A stretch of DNA of 64,000 bases from Eurosta solidaginis (taxonomy: Eukaryota; Arthropoda; Insecta; Diptera; Tephritidae), in assembly GCF_040869045.1 (NCBI RefSeq), contig NC_090319.1, positions 242,227,832 to 242,291,831 on the forward strand, read 5' to 3'. Below are positions 20,612 through 31,684 of the stretch, one piece after another (the stretch's first letter is position 1; each line of letters begins with the position of its first letter). The notes beneath the pieces are model-generated. The model was not told where the DNA came from and did no database searches. It was given only the letters and a program-made list of their open reading frames with translations. The position numbers were made by a program, and so were the translations under genes.

Positions 20612-21414
20612 TCAATTAAAACCAAAAAAAAAATAAGACAAACCCAAAAACCGTTCTTGAATTGTAAAATTTGTTGCTTTCGAATTGAAATGAAGCGTTA
20701 GCGCAAAATGAACGTAGTCTACGTGACTAGCATCAGGCGTAGCATCAACGATAATGGCAATATACTTGGCTTTCTTGCCTGGATCTAATATAGTTTCCAA
20801 AATTTCTATAAACTCGTTCTGATTGTCTGGGGAAAGATAGTGGACTTGTAACAGTTTGTGCTGCTGTTGTGAAATTCTAACTTTCCCCAAATGATCTCTA
20901 AGTATCGGATCCTAATTGCTTATGAGTTCTAAGATGCCCAAAAAGTGTCCATTGTTTCGTTCATAAAGATATGTATATACTTTCGCCTCTGAAAGCTAGG
21001 CCTACTTCACCCAAAAATAAAATAGTGTCCGAAATTCTATATAAAATTTCTTTCCACTTTTGAATTTCAGTGATTAGCTGTTTATTGATAAGTGTATCAA
21101 TTGTAGCCTCCTTTTGAATTAGATTTTGTAAAGATCGAATTGAATATAACATTTAATGTGATCTTGAGTATTTTCGTGTGCTGGCAGTTTATCGCATGGC
21201 TTCTTCCCACCTACAATTTCGAATATCCGCCAGCACAACAAATTTTGGGTCGATTTAAAGTATTGGTACTTAACAGATGACATGGTAGGCAGTAAAAAGC
21301 ATTGCTACTGGCACTCCACACCAACCAGTCACGCTCCACTTTGTCTCCATTGATACAGAGTTGGTGGTATAGTTGGAAGACTCTTTGAAGATGACCCTTC
21401 ATCAGTGTCACCAC
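20612..21414 (-). pseudogene. hAT transposase N-terminal zinc finger and DUF4371-like region
   Basis: The minus strand from 21414 gives the TTF-type zinc finger (DWLVWSASSNAFYCLPCHLL), then ILYRISDTILFLGEVGLAFRG (20961-21152), then HYLSPDNQNEFIE and AKYIAIIVDATPDASHVDYV (20612-20890). This is the usual order in ZMYM1-like hAT proteins: TTF finger, conserved helical region, start of the catalytic fold. Frameshifts near 21200 and 20900 break it. The stretch 20306-20611 between this and the next piece is not readable by eye. Confidence 0.82.
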
Positions 21415-21805
21415 GAAAACTTTACGATTTCGGATTCATGTAAACATACATTTTTGTTTTATGTTTTTATTGTCTCCTCACTGTTCGAAGGCTCAGGCAA
21501 AAAATCATTATCAATAGTCGAATCGGACGCGGAACCTTAATGGTTTTGCGCCAGCTGCTAGATGAACTATTTGTGCTTAAATTTTAAGGAAAAGGATTTT
21601 TCTAATTATTTTTCACACCTCACTATAATATTAAAACGAAATGCAGATATTCGTTGCTTATGAAATTGGGCTGAAAAGTTGCACATGGAACAACTAAAGA
21701 CTCCTGAATTAAAAAAAATGTCTTAGTACCTCTAAATCGCTGGCCCCCTCAGAAACCCGGGGCCCGGGGAATCCCCCCATTCCCCCTCCCCTCTCATCGG
21801 GCCTG

Positions 21806-21813
21806 GTGACGGA
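21806..21813. repeat. 8-bp target duplication GTGACGGA (right) of large hAT
   Basis: Partner of 14228-14235. Confidence 0.92.
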
Positions 21814-22060
21814 CTTCGAACGTACCCCAAGGCCTGCCAGGATTTCAACGATACGGAGACGAATGTCACATTAGCCGGAAAATCGTTTTGACGGGGTGTC
21901 AAGCCGTGTACTAAGATTTACGAATGTCACACTCGCCAGCCCTTAGCAAACATATCCAAATCGTTATACCAGTATACCTTATTTAAGACCTTACTGGGCT
22001 CAGTCTTAATATGCTATCAAATATAAGCTTTCTTAATAATTAAGAATTGAACTTTTTTCC
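21814..22060 (-). mobile_element. 5' leader of LINE ORF1, distal part
   Basis: GC-richer non-coding sequence that continues the leader at 14033-14227 beyond the hAT. The boundary with the next LINE fragment near 22060 is approximate. Confidence 0.4.
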
Positions 22061-22074
22061 TTCCTGAATGTGTA

Positions 22075-22545
22075 TCCCTCGCCGCGTAGTTGCCTCCCTA
22101 CCTTGGGTGGTATTCCATCGGTGCATCTTCGATGTGGGCTGTGGATGCTTACATTATGGGCGGCATCAACTCGCTCCGTCACTGGGGGTTCACAGTATTC
22201 ATGAGGCCTTTTAAGCCAAACGCTCTTCGCCAGCCGTTCTTCGTCAGGTGCTTTTTATTTGGTATTCGCAGCTAATCTAAATTAATAGGCCGTTCATTGT
22301 TTGCCAGCAGTGACCCCTTTGGCCTAAGCTCTACCTGCCTCCTTATGCACCAAGGTGTTAGATTTGCCCGTACTTAAACAGAAATCTTTCCGCCATTACT
22401 GTTCAGCCACGGCTCCTGGACCAGGACTATATCCACTCCGCCTTGTTCAATACAGAACAACAAATTAGCTGAAGCGCCTTAGAGTGCCGAAGATTGATCT
22501 GGCGGATAACCATCATCTTCGCATCATATTTTGAGAGCTGCTCAG
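22075..22545 (-). pseudogene. LINE endonuclease N-terminal fragment (R1/LOA type)
   Basis: The minus strand from about 22520 reads MVIRQINLRHSKALQLIC, then in a shifted frame the decayed equivalents of DIVLVQEPWLNSNGGKIS, NLTPWCIRRQ and VELRPKGSLLANNERPINLD. Start motif QINLxHSKAA and QEPW are hallmarks of the R1/LOA-type endonuclease, which nicks target DNA. At least four stops or frameshifts occur. It is probably another copy of the family whose ORF1 lies at 12.6-14.0 kb. Confidence 0.65.
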
Positions 22546-23754
22546 CTATTGTTTTGTTTATTAATATTTTAATTATACTCATAAGTGCATTACAAATATA
22601 GGGGAAAGTAGGTCAGCTGGGACATAGCCTCCAATATCCCAATAAGGCTAATTAAAACCACAGGACGTCAGGTATCTGGAGGTCACCGTTATAAGATACA
22701 CTAACGGCGTATATTACCTAGTACGGATACTTATCGCGGAATCCTGAATTAAATAACAATTGATTATACGTATACCACCTTCACACAGAAACTTAGAGGA
22801 ATCAAGATTTTGTTTATTGAAATAATGCTTGATTAAAAACATTCCGGCAAATGCTAACACATACATATATATGTAAATATCAATATGTTAAATTATTTGT
22901 ACATTTTACAAACATGATAGGAAGACTCTGTGGGTATGAATATATTAATACATGTTTTTAATCTTGTGAAATGATTTCAGAAGTTTTGCGATTACACTGT
23001 CGAGATAGATAATTCAGGTCAAAATTATGAAAAATAAGCACATTTGCGTACTAAATTGGGCATGCAAGTGAAAATTCACCAGTTTCCCATTTCCATTTTT
23101 CCATTCGCAATACTTTACATATTCTTTGTGTTTCCAGCATTAGGGTATATATACACAAAAAAGTATGTTTTCATCTGCGTGTGATTAATTAAGTTGTTTT
23201 TTAATTTATCTTCTATTCGTAAATTAATTTTCAAAACACTTTACCCCATTTTTTTTTTAATTTTATTTGGTTGCCTCTTTGTTGTGTTGTTTTTTATTAT
23301 AAACCTAAAATCCTGACTAAACAAGTTTTGTTTCTTTTAAGCTTTTCTGTCGTCTGGTCATATATTTTTTGACATTCCGTATAAGTCCACTCGTACCCAG
23401 TCAGCATTTCGAGAATGATCCCGAATACTAAATTCGCTTGTAAAGAAATTATCTTCATGCGTTAAAAGGAAAAGTTCTTATTTTTATACGTTGTTACATT
23501 AGCCACTTTGTTCTCTCTAGCAGCTCATTTACTGGCCTCCAACAAAAGTTGTGCCATTTTGCACAGAAATATTGTTAGTCAGAGCCAGTAACCCACTTTG
23601 CGAATATAGAGGCAAATAACCCACCTTTTCAAATGAAAAATTACAACCAACTTTAATGGAGTGGGTTTTACTTTAGTAACCTTGCGTACAAACCAAAGTA
23701 TAACTTATGTTTTTGATACCCATTTTTCGAGAAATTTCAAAGGAAAGAAAAATA
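22546..23754. other. Unassigned AT-rich DNA
   Basis: I see no coding frame of note, no inverted-repeat pair and no RNA gene here. It could be intron, intergenic DNA or an old unrecognised repeat. Confidence 0.5.
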
Positions 23755-24870
23755 ACAAGTAAAGGTGTCTCAGTTCGGGTGTAACCGAACATTATATACT
23801 CAGCGTGAGCTTCAATTGTACATTTCGTTTCAGATAAATTACTTTTCTACATAACACGTGGCACCGCCCGTTGAAAAGAAAAATTTCTCCCCATTTTCTC
23901 TTAGAGTAAAATTTGATAAGTGAAATATCATTGATTCAAAACTATTTATAGCTTATTATTCTAGTCGACGACCCTTTTAAATTTGTTTTATATCTAAGTT
24001 GCCGTGGCCTTTAACCGATCCCGTCCATTTTTACTAGAAATATTTTCTGCTATAAGGAAAATTTGTGTATCCAATTTTATTACGATCCGTTCATTTTTCT
24101 TCGAGTTATGGACCCCGAAACATAGAAATAGTAATAAAAGGGGCGATGCCACCGCCATTTTTTAAAATTTGAAGTTTTTCCATTTTTTTGTTATAAATCC
24201 ACTTGAGAAATGAAATACCATTGATATAAAGCTATTTTTTGCAAAGATATAGCTTATTTTGTTCGCCCACGACCCCTTTAAAAATCTTTTATATAAAAGT
24301 GGGCATAGTCCTTAACCGATTTCGTTAATTTTTCTTCAAGGCATTTTATATAGTAAAGACAACCACTCTGCCAAATTTTGTTACGATAGGTTTAACGATT
24401 TTTGATTTATGATTAATTATATTTGTAAAATTGATTTTATCACAAGTGGACGGTGCCACGCCCATTTAAAAAAAATTGTTTCAAATTTTTATCGAGAGTC
24501 TCAAATCACGTCAAATCTCAACATTCTAGGTGTATTATTTACTAAATAATCAGGTTTTTCGTCTTTTCCAAAATGTTATATAAACATAAAGTGGGCGTGG
24601 TTATCATCCGATTTCGCTCATTTTCAATACCTATCTATTCTGGGTCCAGATAAGCTTGTGTACCAAATTTGAGGAAGATATATCAATATTTACTCAGGTT
24701 ATCGTGTTAACGGACAGACGGACGGACGGACATGGCTCAATCAAATTTTTTTCCGATACTGATGATTTTGATATATGGAAGTCTATATCTATCTCGAATC
24801 CTTTATACCTGTACAACCAACCGTTATCCAATCAAAGTTAATATAGCACAAAGCAGACTGAGCATAAAAA
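23755..24870. mobile_element. DINE-1/Helentron-like element, copy H4 (reverse)
   Basis: Reverse orientation to H1. It opens with ACAAGTAAAGGTGTCTCAG and the hairpin GTTCGGGTGTAACCGAAC (23773-23790), continues with blocks containing CCACGCCCA, and ends with GGAC repeats (24712-24730), GAGCCATGTCC in reverse and GACTGAGCATAAAA. It lacks the central 130-bp repeats and is more diverged than H1 and H2. Confidence 0.65.
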
Positions 24871-24973
24871 CGTTTCTATCTGAAACCAACACCTATTATT
24901 TGCACAAAATAGTACTCTTGCAATTGCTTACTTCCGATTTTACTAATATTTTGGTGGGAATAAAATAGCTTAC

Positions 24974-25063
24974 CGTTTTGTACGGAAAGTTATTTAATCG
25001 TTTTTGGAGTTTAAAACATTTAAGACTTGTCATCATTGTCTCGTTATCGGAATCTTCTTCCAT
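24974..25063 (-). other. Candidate first coding exon of a host gene
   Basis: The minus strand has an ATG at 25063, in the sequence MEEDSDNETMMTSLKC.., followed by 29 further open codons and then GTAAGC at 24973-24968, a good splice donor in frame position 0. An acidic start followed by a basic/hydrophobic stretch is the sort of N-terminus seen in real proteins. The frame is also open upstream to 25213. I do not recognise the protein, and no second exon is identified. Confidence 0.2.
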
Positions 25064-25302
25064 TATAATACTGTTTTCACGCAGACGGCTTATTGAATAA
25101 TAAAGGCAGTTGTGTACATTAAGACGCTTATTGAGCTCAATCTTCCCTACAAAATTCGAATCTATTATTATTTCATTAGTAGCTAATCGAATGCCTAATG
25201 AAGTCAAAAGCACAATGCAACTCTGCTGGCAGCGTTCCGTTTCCGTTTCTTAGTTTTAGGTGTGTTCAGTACTTAAAAATGTCATTTGTCAGAGCAAATG
25301 TC

Positions 25303-25501
25303 ATTGTCTGCATGGCGGAACGATACAAGGTGGCCGCATCGAACAGCTGATTATAACCTTTTTTATTTGATTTGATACATCAACTACCGGCGCAGTACGA
25401 TTTTGACATTTGTCCATCGAATTTACAAGTACATGGAATTTTGTTTGTTTGTAGGTATGTCACCATGCTCCCACCTTGTATCGTTCCACCATGATTGTCT
25501 G
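25303..25501. mobile_element. 183-bp hAT-type MITE with 8-bp duplication
   Basis: Terminal inverted repeats of 23 bases with one mismatch lie at 25311-25333 and 25471-25493 (outer bases CATGGYGGAACGATAC, inner GGTGG). Pairing extends a few bases further inward. The flanks are identical: ATTGTCTG at 25303-25310 and 25494-25501. The interior is non-coding. The size, inverted repeats and 8-bp duplication indicate a non-autonomous hAT-like element. Confidence 0.88.
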
Positions 25502-26038
25502 TCTCATCCTTCATACTAATCGAGCAGTTACTTCTGTGTGAAAGCAAAAAATTTACGATTGCATTAGCAGGTGAAATGAGATCATTAAGTTTCTGTGTGA
25601 AAACAGTATAAGACTACTATTCGATTTGCGTTCGTTGATTGGGTATACCAAAATAAATGTTTACATACATACATATGTATCTTACTACCAATGCGCGTGT
25701 GTTTTTCAAAAGTTTTCGTATTTGAATCTTTGATTAATGTGATCGCATATATGTAATACTATATATGTATGTATTACATATATGTGTGATCGCGGGAAGT
25801 TGTCGCCATTTTTTGTAAATCAAATAAATCTTCACTGAATACTTTTGGTTTATCTTGCGTCGTTTGGTTTATATGAGATATACATATACACATACGTATA
25901 TGCATTGATTCATACAGGCCGATTATTAATGAATAAAATTCTAAATTGTTTTCTTCAGATCTATTTTCCGACAACTTTTATGAAGATGCTATAGTAAAAA
26001 GGTTTATTTGGTAGTACGTATCTCAGTTTGTAGATAGG
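25502..26038. other. Unassigned AT-rich DNA with TATG-type short repeats
   Basis: It contains interrupted CATA/TATG runs (25660-25680, 25745-25785, 25875-25900). No gene is recognised. Confidence 0.5.
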
Positions 26039-26095
26039 TAGATAATTAATTGAGGATCGCACTGCGACCATTGGTCTATTGTGCCCTCAACTGTT

Positions 26096-26413
26096 TCACA
26101 GCACCTCATCCAAGACGACTTCTCTGATGAACCCTAGCAGTTCACCTGGCTTGAGGGATTTGATGTGAGAATGCTCTGGCCATGGCGAGCCCATAAACTT
26201 AGCCCTAAGTCTTGAGATTGCGTCACATTCTAAGAGTACATGTTCCGCTGTCTCCGCTGATCGATCACAAAATCGGCATGTGTTGTTCGATAGTATGCCC
26301 AGCTTCTGCATGTGGCTGTTCAGTCTACAATGTCTTGTAAGAATAGCTGTTAGGATCCTTAGGTTATCTTTCGAGAGGCATATTAATGCCCTATAAACAG
26401 GGCATGCACTCAC
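26096..26413 (-). pseudogene. LINE ORF2 C-terminal zinc domain
   Basis: An open frame of 105 codons reads LRILTAILTRHCRLNSHMQK, CRFCDRSAETAEHVLLECDA and LRAKFMGSPWP. The CxxC..HVLxEC cluster after an LTRHCRLNSHM block is the standard tail of RNase H-bearing I/R1-type LINE proteins. The upstream RT and RNase H are deleted. This short tail has no stop of its own. Confidence 0.8.
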
Positions 26414-26516
26414 CCCCTGAACACTCCGTCCATTATGAGCTCTTGGAGATTCGTCAGGTTCTTCTGACTTAGGGCTTCCGCTGGGTAGTTACGGGCAGCA
26501 CAGCTTTCGGAAGCCC

Positions 26517-27570
26517 TTAGGGGCTCTGCTGCCTTGATGCCATCTCAGCGGTTACCCCAGTCGCCTTGGCTAGACTCTCCCTGCCCGTGGGTGCAGTGTT
26601 CCTGGGAGCATGGGCCCGTTGGCTCTTTGAACTTGAAGTTTCCTCCGGCGTAATTTGCCCGATCCTACGCTTTTCAGCGGGAACGGCCGCATGCTGGCCA
26701 GCTGCCGCTGGCTGTGTTCTCCTTCCTTCTTTGCTTCCTCTTTGAGCAGTGGCTTTGCTTTGCCCGTGGTCTGGTTCATGCCTGTGCTCGTCTGCTCTGG
26801 CTCTTGCCTCCCTGGGCGGCAGGCCCTCCTCGAGATATCGGAGATATCTTTTTACCCCAGCCCCACTTAGATCAAAGCGCGTCTTATCAGCCAGCGCTCC
26901 TGGACTGCCCCGTGGTGGAAGTGCAGGTTGTCTGCCTCTGTTGTGCCTTCTGTTAGCCCGCTTCCACATCTCCGGGTTCCGCTCTTTACTGTTCCTTCCC
27001 TGGGACTTTTCGTAGTTGCTCTGTGAGCTGCTACGTGAGTCATGCACCGACGGTGAGCGCCTTTTCTCGCTTTTCGGCAGTCAATTCTTTTGTTTTTGGT
27101 AGCGGCCCGCGCTGCGCAATGGAGGTACTGGGCCCTCCATGGATCGCGGGTTTGTTGCCTGCCGCCGCCTTCTGTTCTTCTTGTTTACCTTGCCCGCGCT
27201 GCTCACCAGTGGATAGGGGTCCACTTGGGATCGCGGGTTTCTTTGTTTCCTGGTTGGAATGCTCTTCGGGCCCGGCTGCTCTCCTTGGATTTTGGCGCTG
27301 CCCTTGGGGTTTGCGGTTTTAAGAGCCAGTTCTCTGTACACTCCAGTGCTTATGGTGATGCTCTAGGAAGAGCATTGCCTCCTATCTCGTGAGGCTCTCC
27401 AGGAATTGCCTGGAGTACGTGCGTGGCCTACCGCTTCTCTGCCCGCTGCTCTTCTTGGAGCCCGTTTTCTTTGATGTGCTTTTATTGGTATTGTTATTGT
27501 TGTTTTTTTTTTTTTTTTTGTTGTTGTTGGTCATCATATTATTCCTACGACAACTTGCTTGACGTGGCAA
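26517..27570 (-). pseudogene. LINE ORF1 remnant
   Basis: Three minus-strand frames follow each other: 27570-27382 (starting in a poly-Asn/Lys run), 27341-27081, and 27047-26517. The last is open for 176 codons and includes VKRYLRYLEEGLPPREARAR and RIGQITPEETSSS, an Arg/Pro/Gln-rich stretch typical of LINE Gag-like proteins. No zinc knuckle remains. The plus-strand open frames over the same bases are GC-driven shadows. Confidence 0.6.
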
Positions 27571-27689
27571 GCGTTGTTGTCAATGTTTTAATTTGGGGAA
27601 CTCGGTTCGTCCGCCGCGGCAGAGCCTCTTGACGTGGTTACTCCCCAAAGTGACCCGGTGTTGGTGAAATTTGAAACCCATATCTCTGT

Positions 27690-28210
27690 CGGCATCCATA
27701 TCTGTAAAATAGTTAAGGACTCCGTTTGTCTGGGAACCAACATCACCACAAACAGGAATGTCAGCGTAGGAGTCCAGCGGCGAATTACGTTTGTTAAATA
27801 TACTGCTTCATACTAAGTAGACAATAGAAAAGCGAAGTTCTCTTTTGGCGAGCGTCGCCGAAGTCCTACGAATCACGTATCTTGCTCTATGACACAGAAG
27901 CATGGGCGTAGAAAAGATGGACCGGCATGGGTTTCGAATGATTTAACGCTTTGGTGATCAGAATAATACCGAAGAAAATTTAGTGAAGCTTTACGCAGTT
28001 ATCGAAATTTTTCAATCTTTCAACCCCAGGTTATTTCGTTGGCCATACTGTTTTATGCGAATTGATGAAAATGGCCCGACTCAAAAGGTATTATCATCTG
28101 AAATCCCTATGAAAACGGACCGACAATTGAAAACCACGTATAGATTAAAAGAAAGGCACGGCATTCTTGGACACCAAACCGTTTACATAAATAAATGTTG
28201 GCGATGATGA
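27690..28210 (+). pseudogene. RTE-like LINE RT C-terminal remnant
   Basis: The plus strand reads VCLGTNITTNRNVSVGVQRRIT, then shifted pieces AKFSFGERRR and SCSMTQKHG, and CFMRIDENGPTQKVLSS. These parallel the RTE-clade landmarks: YLGT..N.D...E.QRRI, the SGR..ALYKTLILPVLMYG block, and the MDE..P.KV tail. Heavily frameshifted. The clade is inferred from these motifs. Confidence 0.5.
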
Positions 28211-28249
28211 CCTCGAAAAAGCAATATTAAAAATATGATTCATAAGTAT

Positions 28250-28440
28250 GAATGCTGCTAGGTGTATATACATATATTACATACATATGTATATGTGTAG
28301 GAATATATACATACATATGTATGTAGGTGCTTGTGTTCATTTTGTCACTTGCACTTTTATGGTGAACATTCGGCTAAAATTCACCTGTTGGTCTACGTTA
28401 AAATACCTTACCTGCATCTACATATGTAGGTATGTATGTA
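28250..28440 (+). repeat. TATG/CATA short tandem repeats
   Basis: Interrupted ATACATATGTATG-type repeats at 28265-28325 and 28415-28445. The surrounding 28211-28982 otherwise shows nothing recognisable. Confidence 0.7.
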
Positions 28441-28982
28441 AGTGTGTTTGCAGCTGCAAAGAATAAAAACATTACGAAATTTTGTGCCATTAAGGGATAT
28501 TGTTATGTAATTGTAATTTTCAACGGATATAAACATTAATATGTGACCTTGAATGTGGCAATTAACTTTCCATCTCAACACAAAACTATCAATATACCGC
28601 TACCACTGCCGTTAAGTAAATGCACCACGCATATAAGGAAATCGCATAAAGAGTCACTGAAGCAATGGGATGTCCAATTCCAATACCTATGTCTTTAAAA
28701 TTTTCTTTGTTATCTGTTATTCTTTCTACACGTTCATGGTTCTTCTTTGAACCTGTTCGTTGTTTTTTAACATTTTAGTCTCAATTCATATTGCCCGGTG
28801 GTTTAATTCCTTTACTACGTTGTTATTGCTTTACGTTTCAAAAGTATTATTTATGGCTTCATATTCATGTCCAATACCTGTGGGAAGGTGCCTTTAGTTT
28901 TAAGGCCTAAAGGGAAAATACTTAGTTCTGTTTTATTATTTTCTCATATCGACTTAAAACATCAACAACAAAAAACAAACAA

Positions 28983-31391
28983 AACAAGTAAGGAAGGTTA
29001 AGTTCGGGTGTAACCGAACATTACATACTCAGTTGAGTGCTATGGTGACAACATAAGGGAAAATAACCATGTAGGAAAATGAACCGAGGGAAACCCTGGA
29101 ATGTGTTTGTATGACATGTGTATCAAATGAAAAGCATTAAAGAGTATTTTATGAGGGAGTGGGCCATAGTTCTATAGGTGGACGCCATTTAGGGATATAG
29201 CCATAAAGGTGGATCAGGGTTAACTCTAGAATGCGTTTGTACGATATGGGTATCAAATGAAAGGTGTTAATGAGCATTTTAAAAGGGAGTGGGCCTTAGT
29301 TCTATAGATGGACTCCTTTTCGAGATATCGCGGTAAAGATGGACCAGGGGTGACTCTAGAATGCGTTTGTACGATATGGGTATCAAATGAAAGGTATTAA
29401 TGAGTATTTTAAAAGGGCGTGGACCTAAGTTCCATAGGTGGACGCCGTTTCGAGATATCGCCATAAAGGTGAACCAGGGGTGACCCTAGAATTTGTTTGC
29501 ACAATATGAGCATCAAACGAAAAGTGTTAATGAGTATTTTAAAAGGGAGTGGGCCTTCGTTTTATAGGTGTTCGCATTTTCGAGATATCGCCATAAAGGT
29601 GGACCAGGGGTGACTTTAGAATTTGTTTGTATGATATGGGTATCAAATGAAAGGTGTTAATGATTATTTTAAAAGGGCGTGGGGCTTAGTTCTATAGGTG
29701 GACCCCTTTTCGAGATATCGCCATAAAGGTGGACCAGGGGTGACTCTAGAATTCGTTTGTGCAATATGGGTATCAAATGAAAGGAGTTAATGACTATTTT
29801 AAGAGGAAGTGGGCCTTTCTGGACCAGGGGTGACTCTAGACTTTGTTTGTACGATATGGGTATCAAATGAAAGGTGTTAATGAGTATTTTTAAAAGGGAG
29901 TGGGCCTTCGTTCTATAGGTGTTCGCCTTTTCGAAATATCGCCATAAAGATGGACCAGGGGTGACTCTAGAATGAGTTTGTACGATATGGGTATCAAATT
30001 AAAGGTGTTAATGAGAGTTTTAAAAGGGAGTGGTGGTAGTTGTTTATGTGAAGGCGTTTTCCAGATATCGACCAAAATGTGGACCAGGGTGACCCAGAAC
30101 ATCATCTGTTGGATACCGCTAATTTAATTATATATGTAATACCTGCCAAGATTTTTCGCCCTGCAGAACTTTTCATTTTCTTCTACTTAATATGGTAAGT
30201 GTCACAACCATTTTATAAAGTTTTTTCTAAAGTTATATTTCGCGTCAATAAAACAATCCAATTACCTTACCTTATTTCATCCCTTTTTTCGTATTTGGTA
30301 TAGAATTATGGCATTTTTAAATTTTTCGTAATTTTCGATATCGAAAAAGTGGGCGTGGTCACAGTCGTATTTCGTTCATTTTTCATACCAAGATAAAGTG
30401 AGTTCAGATAATTACGTGAACTGAGTTTAGTAAAGATATATCGATTTTTGCTCAAGTTATCGTGTTAACGGCCATGCGGAAGGACAGACGGACGACTGTG
30501 TATAAAAACTGGGCGTGACATCAACCGATTTCGCCCATTTTCACAGAAAACAGCTAACGCCATCAAATCTATGCCCCTACCAAAAGGATTGGTTAATTTT
30601 TGTTCGACTTATGGCGTTAAAAGTATCCTAGACAAATTAAATGAAAAAGGGCGGAGCCACGCCCATTTTTAAATTTTCTTTTATTTTTGTATTTTGTTGC
30701 ACCATATCATTACTGGAGTTGAATCTTGACATAATTTACTTATATACTGTAAAGATATTAAATTTTTTGTTAAAATTTTACTTTAAAAAAAAATTTTTTT
30801 TTAAAGTGGGCGTGGTCCTTCTCCGATTTTGCTAATTTTTATTAGGCGTACATATAGTAATAAGAGTAACGTTCCTGCCAAATTTCATCATGATATCTTC
30901 AACGACTGCCAAATTACAGCTTGCAAAATTTTAAATTACCTTCTTTTAAAAGTGGGCGGTGCCACGCCCATTGTTTAAAATTTTACTAATTTTCTATTTT
31001 GCGTCATAAGTTCAACTCATCTACCAAGTTTCGTCGCTTTATCGGTCTTTTGTAATGAATTATCGCACTTTTTCGGTTTTTCGAAATTTTCGATATCGAA
31101 AAAGTGGGCGTGGTTTTAGTCCGATATCGTTCATTTTAAATAGCGATCTGAGATGAGTGCTCAGGAACCTACATACCAAATTTCATCAAGATACCTCAAA
31201 ATTTACTCAAGTTATCGTGTTAACGGACGGACGGACGGACGGACGGACATGGCTCAATCAAATTTTTTTTCGATCCTGATTATTTTGATATATGGAAGTC
31301 TATATCTATCTTGATTCCTTTATATATGTACAACCAACCGTTATCCAATCAAACTTAATATACTCTGTGAGCTCTGCTCAACTGAGTATAA
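28983..31391. mobile_element. DINE-1/Helentron-like element, copy H2 (reverse)
   Basis: The most complete copy, in the opposite orientation to H1. It starts ACAAGTAAGGAAGG with the hairpin GTTCGGGTGTAACCGAAC (29003-29020). The central repeat has about seven units near 130 bp (29200-30080), each with GGACCAGGGGTGAC. The CCACGCCCA-bearing blocks follow, then GGAC repeats (31225-31250) and the end GCTCAACTGAGTATAAAA. Blocks outside the tandem array look nearly identical to H1. No coding content. Confidence 0.7.
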
Positions 31392-31684
31392 AAAGTGTAT
31401 GCTTATGGTATAGGCAAAATGGCAAGCTGAGCGTGAAAACTGGCAAAGAGAATTCTTAGTTAATCATGCTAAAAAAATGTATTTGTACATGTATTCTACT
31501 CATACGGGTATATAGTTTTCCCTTTTCTTCCGAGAAATTTCTTCTACGCACCATACATCAAGATAATATATGTATATATCACAAACAAGAAAACGTTTGA
31601 AGCTTGAAAAATTATCCTTGGAAATATGTATATATTTGAAGAGTGAAAAAGCGTATAGCGCTTTTTGCACTGCAACGGCTTATT

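Larger units (their letters stand above)
14236..21805 (-). mobile_element. Large hAT element (ZMYM1/TTF-type), host of nested inserts
   Basis: The ends are imperfect inverted repeats: CAGGGCCGTAGAGAG at the left, CAGGCCCGATGAGAG reading in from the right. Perfect 8-bp target duplications flank them. On the minus strand the pieces of one transposase lie in order from 21414 down to 14420. A fold-back element (16256-19188) and a SINE (19937-20291) have inserted since. Both ends are unusually rich in G/C runs. Confidence 0.9.
26040..27640 (-). mobile_element. Internally deleted I-type LINE
   Basis: On the minus strand a GC-rich ORF1 remnant (27570 to 26517) is joined near 26414 directly to the last 100 codons of ORF2. 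The whole endonuclease-RT region is therefore missing. The 5' leader runs to about 27640, and the 3' end at about 26040 passes into ACC/TATC-rich sequence. GC content is far above the surroundings, in keeping with an inserted element. Confidence 0.7.

Noticed and set aside
26655..27392. Several 70-100-codon plus-strand frames in GC-rich DNA
   Set aside because: They overlap the minus-strand LINE ORF1, and their Pro/Leu/Ser-rich content is the mirror of its Arg/Gly/Glu-rich sequence.
29200..30080. Regularly spaced repeats that could be mistaken for a CRISPR array
   Set aside because: Units are about 130 bp, adjacent and imperfect with no unique spacers. The genome is eukaryotic and the array is the core of a Helitron-like element.
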